55,845 bases of DNA from JAFAGX01 sp035623255 (GCA_035623255.1 DASPTU010000100.1:1-55845), one strand, 5' to 3'. Shown: positions 7,215-17,022, numbered from the stretch's first letter. Made by a program: numbers and translations. Notes: generated from the sequence alone by a model not told the origin.

Positions 7215-8720
7215 CTAGTCCTCCACGACTCGTGCCGTCATTTCTTCCGGCGGATTACCTCCGGAGACGGCTTGGGCCACTATCAAGCGCCGTGCTTCAA
7301 CCCTGAAGCTTGGCAGCCGCAGCCAGAACAACGCAGCGCCGCCGATCGTGGCCACTGCGCCCATCGCGACCGTCACCGGGGCTCCCACCCGATCGGCCAA
7401 CCCGCCGGCAAAAAGGGCGCCGAATGGCGCCATTCCCATGAACATCATCGAATAGACGGCCATCACGCGCCCGCGCAGATGATCCGGAACCATGACCTGA
7501 ATAAGGGTGTTCGAGGACGACATCTGCAGCATCATGCAGAACCCTACGGGCAAGAGCAGCAGAACCGAAAGATGGAGGTCCCGCGAGAAGGCAAAGAGAA
7601 TCAAGCTGAGCCCGAAGCCGGCGCAGGCGAACGCCACCCAACGTCCCAGGCCGCGCACTCCGGTCTTTGACGCAAGGGTAAGAGCCCCAAGTAGCGCCCC
7701 AACGCCGGTAGCGCCCATGAGCAACCCCAGCGCACGGGCGCCGCCATGCAAAATGCGATCGGCGAAGATCGGCATCAGCACTGTATAGGGCATAGCCACG
7801 AAGCTGATCAGGCCCAGCAACAAAAGTAGCGCGCGAATCGGCGCGGTATGACGAACGAAGCGAAACCCTTCGATGATGTGAGCCAGCGGCGAGGCTGCGG
7901 GTTTGCGATAAAGAGGCGGAACAACGCGCATAAGCATGAGCCCGATGATCACTGCGATGTAACTCACCCCATTCGCGAAAAAGCACCAACCCTCGCCAAT
8001 TTTGGCCACCAAAACTCCGGCAATGGCTGGGCCAATGATGCGCGCGCCGTTGAACATCGACGAATTCAACGCGATGGCGTTCATTAGGTCTTCTTTCCCC
8101 ACCATGTCCACAAGAAAGGCTTGCCGGCCAGGGATGTCGAAGGCATTGACGATGCCCAGAGAGGCGGCCAGCACAAAGATGTGCCACACGTGGACAGTTT
8201 TGGTCAGCGTCAGTGCCGCAAGAATGAAGGCCAGGATCATGGAAGCCGTCTGAGTTGCAATCACAACCTTCTGACGGTTTAACCGATCGGCGACGATCCC
8301 GCCCAACGGCGCCACCACGAATACCGGGAATTGGCTGGCAAACCCCACGGTTCCCAATAGCAGGGAAGAACCGGTCAGGCGATAGACAAGCCAGGCCTGG
8401 GCCACACTCTGCATCCACGTTCCAATCAGGGAGATCAGCTGGCCGCTGAAAAATAGTTGAAAGTTCCTGTGGCGTAGCGCACGCAAAGTGGCAGGTAACG
8501 CTGATTTCCTGCTCTCGGAGTCACTCGATGCCTGATCGGCAGAAAGATTTTCGGCTGGCACATTCAACTCTACAGCATACCAAGGCTGCGAAGCGGTTGC
8601 GCCACGCTGCCCGGAGAAGTTGCGCAATTTCACGACTTTGTTACGAGAGATATCAGATGGAATCCCAAGATACATTGCGGAACGCCGCGGAGCCGATAGA
8701 ATAGGGAAGCTCAAAAACAA
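7215..8720 (-). CDS. MFS transporter, EntS/MFS_3-like exporter
   Basis: A protein of up to 501 residues with twelve predicted membrane helices, of the MFS_3 group that includes the enterobactin exporter EntS; most members are drug or metabolite exporters. Typical signs are LRALRHRNFQLFFSGQLISLIGTWMQSVAQAWLVYRLT at the first helix, IVADRLNRQKVV (motif A) and DHLRGRVMAVYSMMF in the second half. The first 80 residues are unlike the family, so the true start is probably internal (ATG 8675 or later). No partner gene shows the substrate. It is divergent from the FucP-like gene. Confidence 0.85.
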   Translation of the reverse strand: MFLSFPILSAPRRSAMYLGIPSDISRNKVVKLRNFSGQRGATASQPWYAVELNVPAENLSADQASSDSESRKSALPATLRALRHRNFQLFFSGQLISLIGTWMQSVAQAWLVYRLTGSSLLLGTVGFASQFPVFVVAPLGGIVADRLNRQKVVIATQTASMILAFILAALTLTKTVHVWHIFVLAASLGIVNAFDIPGRQAFLVDMVGKEDLMNAIALNSSMFNGARIIGPAIAGVLVAKIGEGWCFFANGVSYIAVIIGLMLMRVVPPLYRKPAASPLAHIIEGFRFVRHTAPIRALLLLLGLISFVAMPYTVLMPIFADRILHGGARALGLLMGATGVGALLGALTLASKTGVRGLGRWVAFACAGFGLSLILFAFSRDLHLSVLLLLPVGFCMMLQMSSSNTLIQVMVPDHLRGRVMAVYSMMFMGMAPFGALFAGGLADRVGAPVTVAMGAVATIGGAALFWLRLPSFRVEARRLIVAQAVSGGNPPEEMTARVVED

Positions 8721-8762
8721 TACAGATTTGGGTTTTCAGCGGCCGAGGACCGTCTTACGCGC

Positions 8763-10127
8763 ATGACAACTGCGAACGTCCAACCTCCAAAAACAGATCA
8801 ATCGTCCTCTGCGGGATATGGCAGCGCCCTGGCGGTAGTCACAACTCTGTTCTTCATGTGGGGCTCGCTGACTTCGCTGAACGACGTGCTGATCCCCTAC
8901 GCACAGCATGTTTTCAACATACGGCTTGCGGCCAGCATGCTGATTCAGACGGCATTTTTCTCAGCTTATTTCATTTTTTCCATTCCAGCATCGAGGATCA
9001 TCGATTGGGTCGGCTACAAGAGGGCAATTATCATCGGCCTGTTCACAATGGTTGCAGCCTGTCTGGGCTTCTACCCAGCGGCAAAGATTCCGTCATTTCC
9101 GTTCTTCCTGACTGCCTTGATCATTCTGGCGACGGGCATCACGATTCTTCAAGTGGCCGCGAATCCTTATGTAGCAGTACTGGGGAAACCGGAGACAGCC
9201 TCGAGCCGGCTGAACCTGACACAGGCTTTCAATTCTCTCGGCACCGCAATCTTCCCCTGGATCGGTGCCCACCTGATACTTGGAACGACCGCATCGGCGC
9301 TGTCCCAGGGCCCAGCCCAGGAAGCTAATGCCGTCATCAAGCTCTACGTAAACTTTTTTGCGGTTGCGCTGACCATTCTCGCGGTTGCGATTGGACTTTT
9401 TCATTTGCCCGAGATTACGGCGGCCGGACACTCGCTCAGGGAGAAAGTAAACGATTCGGTTTGGAAGCACCCAAACCTCATTTTCGGTGCCATCGCCATT
9501 TTTGTATACGTGGGCGCCGAAGTCGCAATCGGCAGTTCCATCGCGAATTACCTGGCGCTGGACAACATTGGGCATCTAATCTCCCCTTCTGCGGTGCCGG
9601 ATGCTGCCGTGCGTTACCGGGCGGCCCTGGGACCGGCGGCACGCTACATATCCGTTTATTGGCTGGGTGCGATGATCGGCCGTTTCATCGGTTCGGCGCT
9701 GCTGCAGAAGATAAAGACAGGTACCTTGCTCGCAATTTGTGCTATTGCTGCGGCGCTGCTGGTGACGATTTCTGTGTTGAGCGGGGGCCACACCGCGATG
9801 TGGTCCATCCTGCTGGTAGGATTCTTCAACTCCATCATGTTTCCTTCGATTTTCACCATGGGGATAGCAGAACTCGGTCCGCTCACGGGCGATGGGTCTG
9901 GCATTTTGAATATGGCGATTGTTGGGGGTGCGATCATTCCCTGGATCGTTGGCCGGGTGGCAGATGTCATCAATCACGCCTACTATCGCACGCTAAGCCA
10001 GGGAGAGACCAGCTGGGGCCAAGGCATTCACTATGCCCTCATCCTACCAGTCTTCTGCTACCTATATATTTTGTTCTTCGCCATGAGTGGATCGAAGCCG
10101 AATAGCGAACGCTACGCCAGGTCGTAA
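8763..10127 (+). CDS. FucP/GluP-type sugar:H+ symporter (MFS)
   Basis: A 454-residue MFS permease of the fucose/glucose-galactose family, which imports neutral sugars with protons. The family hallmarks are FFMWGSLTSLNDVLIPYAQ in helix 1, the WVGYKRAIIIGL loop, and ILQVAANPYVAVLGKPETASSRLNLTQAFNSLGT in helices 4-5. The exact sugar is uncertain: relatives carry L-fucose, glucose/galactose or N-acetylglucosamine. No sugar catabolic gene is next to it; the nearest glycosidase in the window is the hexosaminidase at 38.6 kb. The start is ATG 8763. It converges on the methyltransferase gene with a 10-bp gap. Confidence 0.87.
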   Translation: MTTANVQPPKTDQSSSAGYGSALAVVTTLFFMWGSLTSLNDVLIPYAQHVFNIRLAASMLIQTAFFSAYFIFSIPASRIIDWVGYKRAIIIGLFTMVAACLGFYPAAKIPSFPFFLTALIILATGITILQVAANPYVAVLGKPETASSRLNLTQAFNSLGTAIFPWIGAHLILGTTASALSQGPAQEANAVIKLYVNFFAVALTILAVAIGLFHLPEITAAGHSLREKVNDSVWKHPNLIFGAIAIFVYVGAEVAIGSSIANYLALDNIGHLISPSAVPDAAVRYRAALGPAARYISVYWLGAMIGRFIGSALLQKIKTGTLLAICAIAAALLVTISVLSGGHTAMWSILLVGFFNSIMFPSIFTMGIAELGPLTGDGSGILNMAIVGGAIIPWIVGRVADVINHAYYRTLSQGETSWGQGIHYALILPVFCYLYILFFAMSGSKPNSERYARS

Positions 10128-10137
10128 AAGCTTCTGC

Positions 10138-10554
10138 TCAGAACCACGTTCGCGCTCGATACGCGCGATACTCCTCCCCAAACTTCGCCTCCAGCACCCG
10201 GCCTTCTTTCCGCGCCCGCCAGAGTTGGAGCGGGACAATTATCAGGAAAATCAGGAGCCACAGCGGCCGCCCGAGCAGAAGGATATAGCCGATGATAAAC
10301 AGCGACCCGAAAACGTAAATGGGATTACAAATCCTGGAATAGAGCCCACGCGTGACGAGCTGCCTGGCCTGCGCTGACACGCTGAATGACTTCCCGAGTT
10401 GAAATCGGGCAAGACTCCAAAGGGCGAATCCCGCGATCGCCAGGATCAAACCACATTTCTGCATCACGCCGCAGCGCGCAGGCGCGAATTCCCATCCGAC
10501 GTATGTTGCTGCCGTCCCCACGATCACTGTCAGAACAACATTTTGGATGACCAC
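10138..10554 (-). CDS. ICMT-family membrane methyltransferase (isoprenylcysteine carboxyl methyltransferase-like)
   Basis: A 138-residue membrane protein with about four hydrophobic helices. The C-terminal half has the SAM-binding ICMT/PEMT-type pattern: VTRGLYSRICNPIYVFGSL, then a hydrophobic helix, then EAKFGEEYRAYRARTWF with the conserved E-x2-Y. Bacterial members methylate small lipophilic acceptors or are uncharacterised, so no substrate is claimed. Translation begins at a GTG at 10554. The MFS gene upstream on the same strand ends 21 bp before it, so the two may be co-transcribed. Confidence 0.82.
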   Translation of the reverse strand: MVIQNVVLTVIVGTAATYVGWEFAPARCGVMQKCGLILAIAGFALWSLARFQLGKSFSVSAQARQLVTRGLYSRICNPIYVFGSLFIIGYILLLGRPLWLLIFLIIVPLQLWRARKEGRVLEAKFGEEYRAYRARTWF

Positions 10555-10575
10555 AATTGTTGAAATTCAACTTCC

Positions 10576-11889
10576 CTAAGCGGGTAAACGGCGTCCGCGA
10601 GTCTCTACGCCAAAAGGAATCAAAAGCAGCCCAACGGCGAAAGCGATCGCGGTCAAAGCCACTGGTTTTCCCAGCGAGCCGAAATATCTTATTCCAGCTC
10701 CCACCAGGAAAGTGATGCCGGCTCCGCCAAATCTGGCAAATGAAGTGGCGAACGCGAATGCGCTGGCCCGGCATTCCGTTGGATATTGCTCCGGCAACCA
10801 AAGCGTGTAAACGGCAAAATTTGCCCCGCCCAAGCCTAAGAAGACTAAGCAGACGAAGAACCAGGGAAGTGCGGCAGCGCCCAAATAGAAGATCCTGCCA
10901 AAACTAAGGGCGATGAAGATCATCATCAAGGTAAAGAAAAATGCCAGTGCCGCTCGCCGCCCGAATCGTTCCGCAATAACCGGCATGAAGAGACATCCCA
11001 GGACGGTTGCGAATGAGACCAGCATCGTGCCCCAGGAGGCCAGTCTGGCCGATTGGGATGCAGCACGGCCGGACGCTTCCGCGAGGGTCGTAACTGCAGC
11101 AGGGACGTATACGGTGCCAGCCCAAAGCCCACAGATCGAGACCAGCATGAAAAGGGAATTCAATATGGTGCGCCGCCGCAATTCCCGGGAAAACAGCACA
11201 GCCAACGGACGCCAGAAAGCCCAGGTGTGGACCACGTTGCCCTTTTCCAGCCAGCGCGCCGGTTCGCTGACACCGCGGCGGATCCACGCGAGCAGCAGGG
11301 CGGGAAGGCCGCCAACCGCGAACATGGCGCGCCAACCAAAGTGGCTGCCAACACCGTAGTTGGCGAGAGCGGCAAGAAAAATTCCTACGTAATAGCCGGT
11401 ATGCATCCAGCCAGCTCCGGCAGTGCGGCGATGTTCCGGCCACTCCTCAGCGACGAAAGTTCCGCCCATCGCCCATTCGCCGCCGATGCCGATGCCCGCC
11501 AGAAGCCTCAACACGGCCAATTGCCAGACCCGGACGACGCCTGCGCTCAGAAAGGTAAATAGGGAATACCAGAGGATGGTCAGCATCAACGTGCGAACTC
11601 GTCCCAGCTTGTCACCGACCGGCCCCCACAGAAAAGCCAAACCCCACCCAATAAAAAACAACGAAAACAGCAAGCCACCGTAGAAACCAACATTGCCTTT
11701 CGTTGCGGGAATGCCAGATCGTGGGAGGAGTTCGCGCAGAGATGGCACCAGAACCAGGGCATAGATGAAGGAATCCATGCCATCCAGGGTCCAGCCTCCC
11801 CAGGCGGCCCAGAAACCGCGGACTTGATTTCGGGTGAGCTGGGCGGATCCTGATGGCCCCGGTTGGACCGGCGAAGGGAGTGCGGCCAT
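10576..11889 (-). CDS. MFS transporter, sugar/acid:H+ symporter type
   Basis: A 437-residue MFS protein with twelve helices. The first loop has GPVGDKLGRVRTL (motif A), helix 4 has LRLLAGIGIGGEWAMGGTFVAEEWP, and the second half carries WLPEQYPTECRASAFAFATSFARFG, the YPTE-R-A signature of the sugar-porter/aromatic-acid groups. The GGEWAMG motif is typical of NanT/JEN-like carboxylate and sialic-acid permeases, so an organic acid is a fair guess for the substrate. It precedes the ICMT-like gene by 21 bp. The orphan pstS lies upstream on the same strand after a 56-bp gap. Confidence 0.84.
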   Translation of the reverse strand: MAALPSPVQPGPSGSAQLTRNQVRGFWAAWGGWTLDGMDSFIYALVLVPSLRELLPRSGIPATKGNVGFYGGLLFSLFFIGWGLAFLWGPVGDKLGRVRTLMLTILWYSLFTFLSAGVVRVWQLAVLRLLAGIGIGGEWAMGGTFVAEEWPEHRRTAGAGWMHTGYYVGIFLAALANYGVGSHFGWRAMFAVGGLPALLLAWIRRGVSEPARWLEKGNVVHTWAFWRPLAVLFSRELRRRTILNSLFMLVSICGLWAGTVYVPAAVTTLAEASGRAASQSARLASWGTMLVSFATVLGCLFMPVIAERFGRRAALAFFFTLMMIFIALSFGRIFYLGAAALPWFFVCLVFLGLGGANFAVYTLWLPEQYPTECRASAFAFATSFARFGGAGITFLVGAGIRYFGSLGKPVALTAIAFAVGLLLIPFGVETRGRRLPA

Positions 11890-11945
11890 ACTGGCGAGGA
11901 ACTATATCAGACCGCTTAACCAGCTGCTGAGTGTTTCCTGGCCAA

Positions 11946-13001
11946 TCAGCGGGAGGTCGTGCGGCTGGCCAGTTGCATCGAATTCAGCGCTGCTTGCGCT
12001 TTGCTTTGGACAACCGGCGGCAGGATCGCATATCCCAGACCTCGCGCTATGATTTGTCCATCCTGCAGCGCCCATTGCAGAAAATCTTTCAAGGCCGCGG
12101 CACGCTCCGCCGACCCACCGGAAAGCGGCAGGTAAATCCAGGTGAAGCTCGCAATGGGGTAGGCGTCCGGAGCGGGAGCGTTAACCAGCGACACATGAAA
12201 GTCTGCCGGAATCGTTTGAGCCAGGCTCTTACACGCGGAGGTGATCGATGCCGGGGTAGCTTTCACGAACGCGCCAGAAGGGTTCTGCACGGCTCCGTAG
12301 CCGATATCCGAACGCTTGGCAAAATTCAACTCCACATACCCGATGGCCCCGGGAATTGAGGCCACCTTTGTGATCATATCCTCGCCACGATTAGCATCAA
12401 CTCCGACCGGCCAGTTGGGCGAGGCGCTCTTTCCGATTTGTGAACGAAATTCAGTGCTATTCCGCGAGAGGAAGTCCGTGAAGATGTAGTTGGAGCCTTT
12501 GCCGGACGTCCGGTGAACCACCGCAATCTGCAAATCGGGCAGCTTGAGTCTTGGATTGAGTTTTGTGATGCGCGGGTCCTTCCAGTTCGTGATCGTGCCC
12601 ATGAAAATATGGGCCAACACTTCACCGGAAAAATTCAATTCAGGATTTCCCGGCAGATTGTAAATTGGAACAATTCCTACCAGGACGGTGGGGATCTGCA
12701 TGAGAGAGAGCTTGCCGGTGTCCAATTGATCGTGGCTGAGCGGGACTTCACCGGCAGCAAAATCGCCAGAACCGCCGCTGATTTGACGAATCCCTTCCAT
12801 CGTGCTCATAGAGAGATAGCGCACTTGGATGTTGGAGGTCTTCTTGTTAAACTCGTCCGTCCATACCGAGTACAGAGGCGTCGGAACATTGGAGCCAGAC
12901 CCAACGATCGACACTGTGTTTTGGCCCTGGGCGCGCGGCAAGAGCCAGACAGTGGCGATGAGAACGACAACGCAAGCGGCGAGATTTCTTGTTCGATTCA
13001 T
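11946..13001 (-). CDS. pstS: Phosphate ABC transporter substrate-binding protein PstS (orphan)
   Basis: A 351-residue periplasmic phosphate-binding protein. A signal peptide spans residues 1-26 with cleavage near AQG-QN. The mature protein begins VSIVGSGSNVPTPLYSVW, a variant of the PstS phosphate-binding start, and continues with GSGDFAAGEVPLS, GTITNWKDPRI, VVHRTSGKGSNYIFTDFLS and PGAIGYVELNFA, all standard PstS landmarks. pstC, pstA and pstB are absent, so it must serve a transporter encoded elsewhere or act in sensing. AAGGG precedes the ATG. The 198 bp upstream (13002-13199), shared with the divergent NTF2-like gene, show no clear phosphate-box. Confidence 0.9.
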   Translation of the reverse strand: MNRTRNLAACVVVLIATVWLLPRAQGQNTVSIVGSGSNVPTPLYSVWTDEFNKKTSNIQVRYLSMSTMEGIRQISGGSGDFAAGEVPLSHDQLDTGKLSLMQIPTVLVGIVPIYNLPGNPELNFSGEVLAHIFMGTITNWKDPRITKLNPRLKLPDLQIAVVHRTSGKGSNYIFTDFLSRNSTEFRSQIGKSASPNWPVGVDANRGEDMITKVASIPGAIGYVELNFAKRSDIGYGAVQNPSGAFVKATPASITSACKSLAQTIPADFHVSLVNAPAPDAYPIASFTWIYLPLSGGSAERAAALKDFLQWALQDGQIIARGLGYAILPPVVQSKAQAALNSMQLASRTTSR

Positions 13002-13199
13002 GGCTATACCCTTCGCAAAAATCGCTGACCCATTGTATGAACCGGCTCGTTGGCTGTCTTGTTACCGATGTAATCCCATCTTTCCCAAGAACGCACTAAC
13101 AAATGAGAAAACACGGGCCAAGGGCTGGTTACCTTAGTGAACCGGTGAACGACGAGGGCTGAGAAATCTGTTTTCCGCTCTTCGGTTAGGAGGACAAAG

Positions 13200-13670
13200 A
13201 TGTACTTGGCTGAGTTCCGCGAACTTGTCGTCTTGCTGATGCTTATTTTTGCGGCTGGTTCATGCACGGCTCAAAGCCAAGGCCCAGGAACCGAGATATC
13301 GCCTCAGTTGAAGGCTGCTTTCGAGGCGAAGGTCAAGGCCGAGTGGGAGGCTCTAAAGAACAAAGATAAAAAGGCCTACGGAGATCTGTTGGCGGATGAT
13401 TTTCAGGGGGTGGAGGTTGACGGCAAAGGGGAACGCACACGAATTCAAGCAATGAACGAGGTTGCAGAAGAGAACGTTTTCAACTACACGCTCTGGGGCT
13501 TCAAGGAGTTTTCTCTGGGGCCTGATGCCGCACTGGTCATCTACGAAGTCACAATGCAGTTCCCGCCGAAATCGGTAGTGCGCTATTCCCGAGTCTACAT
13601 CAGCGAAATTTGGGTAAAGCGAGCCGGGGAGTGGAAAGAACTCCATTACCAGGAGACTCACGTCAAATAG
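13200..13670 (+). CDS. Exported NTF2-like (DUF4440/SnoaL-type) protein
   Basis: A 156-residue protein with an N-terminal hydrophobic segment (about 8-20) ending in AAGSCTAQ, so it is exported; Cys23 may be lipidated but the lipobox is imperfect. The rest is one NTF2-like domain: a helix EAKVKAEWEALKNKDKKAYGDLLADDF, then beta strands including ALVIYEVTMQF, YSRVYISEIWVKRAGEWKELHYQETHV. DUF4440 proteins of this form are small binding proteins or enzymes of varied, mostly unknown function. GGAGGAC lies just upstream of ATG 13200. It converges on the metallophosphoesterase gene with 21 bp between them. Confidence 0.78.
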   Translation: MYLAEFRELVVLLMLIFAAGSCTAQSQGPGTEISPQLKAAFEAKVKAEWEALKNKDKKAYGDLLADDFQGVEVDGKGERTRIQAMNEVAEENVFNYTLWGFKEFSLGPDAALVIYEVTMQFPPKSVVRYSRVYISEIWVKRAGEWKELHYQETHVK

Positions 13671-13691
13671 CTTGATGGCTGCAACCCTGGT

Positions 13692-14804
13692 TTATTCAAA
13701 TTGAAGCACAACAATCTCGGGATTCGATCCCAGTCGCAGAGGCGGTCCCCAGGTTCCAGCGCCGCTGGAAGTGAAGACCTGCATTTTCCCGATACGACTT
13801 AGTCCATAAACAAATTGCCCATAGATCTTTCTCGCGATCCAGCTCCAGGGTATGAACTGACCGAGATGGGTGTGCCCGGAAAGTTGGAGAGAAAAGCCAG
13901 CGGACGCGGCAATGTCCGGATGATCGGGGGCATGTGTCAATAAAATGCTGGCCCGGTCGCGGTCCAAACCAATATTTCGCAGCGCGGACGCCAAAGAGTT
14001 GCGCCGCCGCGCATGGCGGTACGGCACGCCGACTATTTGTAGACCGTCCACTTCCACTTTCTCGTTGTTGAGCACGCGGACTCCGGCGGCGGAGATGGCG
14101 CGCAGATATTCGCTATCATCGCGGAACTGCTCGTGATTTCCGGCGACGAAATAAACGCCGTGGGGCGCCGTCAACTGGCTCAAGGGCTCCGCGGCGCGCG
14201 CCGCGTCAATTGCGGTGCCGTCATATAAGTCACCGGCAATGAATATGGCGTGCGCCTCTTCGCGCAGGAGTTTTGCAATCATGCGGCGGAGAAAACCACC
14301 ATTCCTCACGGGCCCCAGGTGCAAATCGCTGATCAGTGCTGCCTTTCGTCCACGCCAAGTCTCGGGCAGGTTTGCGACGCGCACAGTGGCGCGCGTTATC
14401 CGAGTCCAGCTTGCGTTCACGACAGCAAGGATTCCTGCCAGGGCTGCGATGCCAAACAGCCATTCCACCATTTTGTGGAAGTTCACATTCAGCCCAGCCG
14501 TGATCGCAACCCCGTAGACGATCCAACACAAAATTGCTCCAAAGAACAGAAAACTCCCTAGCCCTACCCAAACGGCAGCGATCCTGTAGAAAGCTCGCAC
14601 AAAAGCATTTGTATAGCGAAAGGCTAGAAGGGAAGCGGGCACAAACGTTATGGATAGACAGCCCAGAAGCAGCTTGAGCCAGAGCGGCCCGGCACTATGA
14701 CCGGTCGACGAAAAAACCCAGGTGTCGTAAAGGACAAGATGAGTTAGGAACAGAATAGACTGCAAAATGACGATGAAAATGATTAAGCGTTTTCGAAATT
14801 TCAC
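13692..14804 (-). CDS. Membrane-anchored calcineurin-like metallophosphoesterase
   Basis: A 370-residue protein with four or five membrane helices in the first 135 residues, then a cytoplasmic-facing or periplasmic phosphoesterase domain of the YkuE/YpbG group. All metal-binding blocks are present: ISDLHLGPVRNG, AGDLYDGT, VAGNHEQF, LLTHAPDHPD and LSGHTHLGQF. Members hydrolyse phosphodiester or phosphomonoester bonds, some in lipid or UDP-sugar substrates; the substrate here is unknown. No operon partner is visible. The 144 bp upstream, towards the divergent itaconate operon, contain an AT-rich patch around 14838-14855. Confidence 0.87.
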   Translation of the reverse strand: MKFRKRLIIFIVILQSILFLTHLVLYDTWVFSSTGHSAGPLWLKLLLGCLSITFVPASLLAFRYTNAFVRAFYRIAAVWVGLGSFLFFGAILCWIVYGVAITAGLNVNFHKMVEWLFGIAALAGILAVVNASWTRITRATVRVANLPETWRGRKAALISDLHLGPVRNGGFLRRMIAKLLREEAHAIFIAGDLYDGTAIDAARAAEPLSQLTAPHGVYFVAGNHEQFRDDSEYLRAISAAGVRVLNNEKVEVDGLQIVGVPYRHARRRNSLASALRNIGLDRDRASILLTHAPDHPDIAASAGFSLQLSGHTHLGQFIPWSWIARKIYGQFVYGLSRIGKMQVFTSSGAGTWGPPLRLGSNPEIVVLQFE

Positions 14805-14948
14805 AATTCATTCGATTCTTCAGACATGTATAGCGGTGAAGTAATTTTTTTCGGAATCAAGCAGTGGCGGGAGACGACGAAAACTCCGGAATTCAATTAA
14901 GATGCTTGGGCCGGATCAGATTTGTGCGGTTTTGAAGACAACACAAAA

Positions 14949-15803
14949 ATGGCTTTGGATATCAAGGCGCTGCAGGAGTGGATTGGGAAACGCGAGTTCC
15001 GTAGCGATCAGGTAACTGCCGCTCCGATCGTTGCCCTCTCGGCGACATTGGACCGCGACGACCCTGCGCCGCAATCGGGCGATCCACTCCCACCGCTATG
15101 GCACTGGTTATACTTCCTGCCGGTGACGCGGCAGTCTGCGCTGGGCGACGACGGACATGCGCGTCGTGGCGGATTTCTGCCGCCCATTCCTTTGCCACGG
15201 CGCATGTGGGCCGGAAGTCGCCTGCAGTTTCATCGGGCGCTCAACATCGGGGAAGGGATTTCTCGGACTTCTGTTATCTCGGATGTGAGTCACAAAGAAG
15301 GGCGGAGTGGTTCGCTGGTATTTGTAACGGTGCGACACGAGATCCGTAACGCCGAAGGGATTGCAATTGGGGAAGAACAGGATGTCGTTTATCGCGAAAA
15401 TCCCAAGCCGGGTGATCCCGTAACAGTGCCCAAATCCGCACCCGAATCACCCGATTGGCAGCGGATGATCTGCCCGGATCCAGTGCTACTTTTCCGATAT
15501 TCTGCGCTCACATTCAACGGTCATCGCATCCACTACGATCGTCCTTACGCGACTGAAGTCGAAGGGTATTCGGGCCTCGTGGTGCACGGTCCCTTGATCG
15601 CCACGCTGCTACTGGATCTTCTTCGCCGCAACGTGCCGGATAAGGCGGTGAGCCGATTTTCATTTCGCGCGGTGCGTGCATTGTTCGATACCGCCCAATT
15701 CGCAGTGTGCGGCCGCATGGCAGGCGACAAGAAGAGTGTCGAGCTTTGGGCACAAGACGTTGATGGCTGGCTCGCCATGGAGGCAACTGCGACCCTCCTT
15801 TGA
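14949..15803 (+). CDS. ich: Itaconyl-CoA/mesaconyl-C4-CoA hydratase-like protein (MaoC/HTD2 fold)
   Basis: A 284-residue double hot-dog hydratase from ATG 14949 (a TTG at 14922 would add nine residues). The N-terminal half matches the FAS1-like dehydratase region: WHWLYFLPVTRQSALGDDGHARRGGFLPPIPLPRRMWAG. The C-terminal half holds the active-site hot-dog motif LFRYSALTFNGHRIHYDRPYA followed by GYSGLVVHGPLIATLLLDLL. This architecture and length equal itaconyl-CoA hydratase, which converts itaconyl-CoA to (S)-citramalyl-CoA, and mesaconyl-C4-CoA hydratase. The neighbours (CaiB-type transferase and CitE-type lyase) favour the itaconate role. First gene of a seven-gene operon. Confidence 0.8.
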   Translation: MALDIKALQEWIGKREFRSDQVTAAPIVALSATLDRDDPAPQSGDPLPPLWHWLYFLPVTRQSALGDDGHARRGGFLPPIPLPRRMWAGSRLQFHRALNIGEGISRTSVISDVSHKEGRSGSLVFVTVRHEIRNAEGIAIGEEQDVVYRENPKPGDPVTVPKSAPESPDWQRMICPDPVLLFRYSALTFNGHRIHYDRPYATEVEGYSGLVVHGPLIATLLLDLLRRNVPDKAVSRFSFRAVRALFDTAQFAVCGRMAGDKKSVELWAQDVDGWLAMEATATLL

Positions 15804-15852
15804 TCCAATGATCTTCTGATCAGTGTTTTAAACGAAACAGGAAGCCTTTTTC

Positions 15853-17013
15853 ATGCTGAACGTGACCGAACAACATGCGGACATCCGAAAGGCGGTGAGG
15901 GAGCTGTGTGCCGATTTCCCGGATGAGTACTTTCGGAAAAAAGATGAGGAGCGGGCCTATCCAGACGAATTCGTAGAAGCCCTTACCAGAGCAGGCTGGA
16001 TGGCTGCACTTATTCCGGAAGAATACGGCGGCGGCGGACTCGGCCTTACCGAAGCCTCGGTGATTATGGAGGAAATTAACCGATGCGGCGCCAACTCCGG
16101 AGCTTGCCACGGCCAGATGTACAACATGGGCACGCTGCTGCGGCATGGATCGGAAGAGCAGAAGCGCAAGTATCTGCCGAAGATTGCCAGCGGTGATTTG
16201 CGGCTGCAGTCGATGGCAGTGACCGAGCCAACCACGGGGACGGACACAACAAGAATCAAGACCACCGCAGTTAGGAAAGGTGACCGGTATGTGATCAGCG
16301 GGCAGAAAGTATGGGTGTCCCGGGTTCAGCATTCGGATCTGATGGTTTTGCTGGCAAGAACTACGCCGCTGCCAGAGGTCAAGAAGAAATCTGAAGGAAT
16401 GTCGATTTTCCTGGTGGACCTGCGGGACGCCATGGGCAAAGGGTTATCGATTGCGCCGATCCGCAATATGGTGAATCACGAAACCAACGAAATGTTTTTC
16501 GATAACCTGGAAATCCCCGCGGGGAGCCTGATTGGCGAGGAGGGAAAGGGATTTAAGTACATCCTCGACGGGCTAAACGCGGAACGGGCACTCATTGCGG
16601 CGGAATGCATTGGCGACGGATATTGGTTTATTGACCGGGTTGTGAAGTATTCCAGCGAAAGAACCGTGTTTGGGCGGCCGATCGCGCAGAACCAGGGGGT
16701 TCAATTTCCTATCGCGAGGGCGTACATCAACCTCGAAGCCGCGAATCTGATGCGTTACAAAGCGTGCGACCTCTTCGATGCGCACCAACCTTGCGGGGCG
16801 GAAGCGAACATGGCCAAGCTCCTTGCCGCCGACGCATCCTGGGAAGCGGCGAATGTGTGCCTGCAATTTCACGGCGGGTTTGGTTTCGCTGCGGATTACG
16901 ATGTTGAGAGAAAATTCCGCGAGACGCGCCTTTACCAGGTCGCTCCGATTTCAACAAATCTGATCCTTGCGTTCGTGGCAGAGCATGTTCTCGGGCTGCC
17001 GCGTTCTTTCTGA
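15853..17013 (+). CDS. Acyl-CoA dehydrogenase of the itaconate-type cluster
   Basis: A 386-residue FAD-dependent acyl-CoA dehydrogenase. Visible landmarks are IPEEYGGGGLGL, the flavin/substrate motif MAVTEPTTGTDTTRIKT, VISGQKVWVSR, GLNAERALIAAECIGDG (the catalytic-base region), ERTVFGRPIAQNQG and LQFHGGFGFAADYDVERKFRETR. An acyl-CoA dehydrogenase of this type is also found in the Pseudomonas itaconate operon, where its substrate is unresolved because the three core steps need no oxidation. AGGAAG lies about nine bases before the ATG. The CoA-transferase gene follows after nine bases. Confidence 0.9.
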   Translation: MLNVTEQHADIRKAVRELCADFPDEYFRKKDEERAYPDEFVEALTRAGWMAALIPEEYGGGGLGLTEASVIMEEINRCGANSGACHGQMYNMGTLLRHGSEEQKRKYLPKIASGDLRLQSMAVTEPTTGTDTTRIKTTAVRKGDRYVISGQKVWVSRVQHSDLMVLLARTTPLPEVKKKSEGMSIFLVDLRDAMGKGLSIAPIRNMVNHETNEMFFDNLEIPAGSLIGEEGKGFKYILDGLNAERALIAAECIGDGYWFIDRVVKYSSERTVFGRPIAQNQGVQFPIARAYINLEAANLMRYKACDLFDAHQPCGAEANMAKLLAADASWEAANVCLQFHGGFGFAADYDVERKFRETRLYQVAPISTNLILAFVAEHVLGLPRSF

Positions 17014-17022
17014 TTCGAGTCG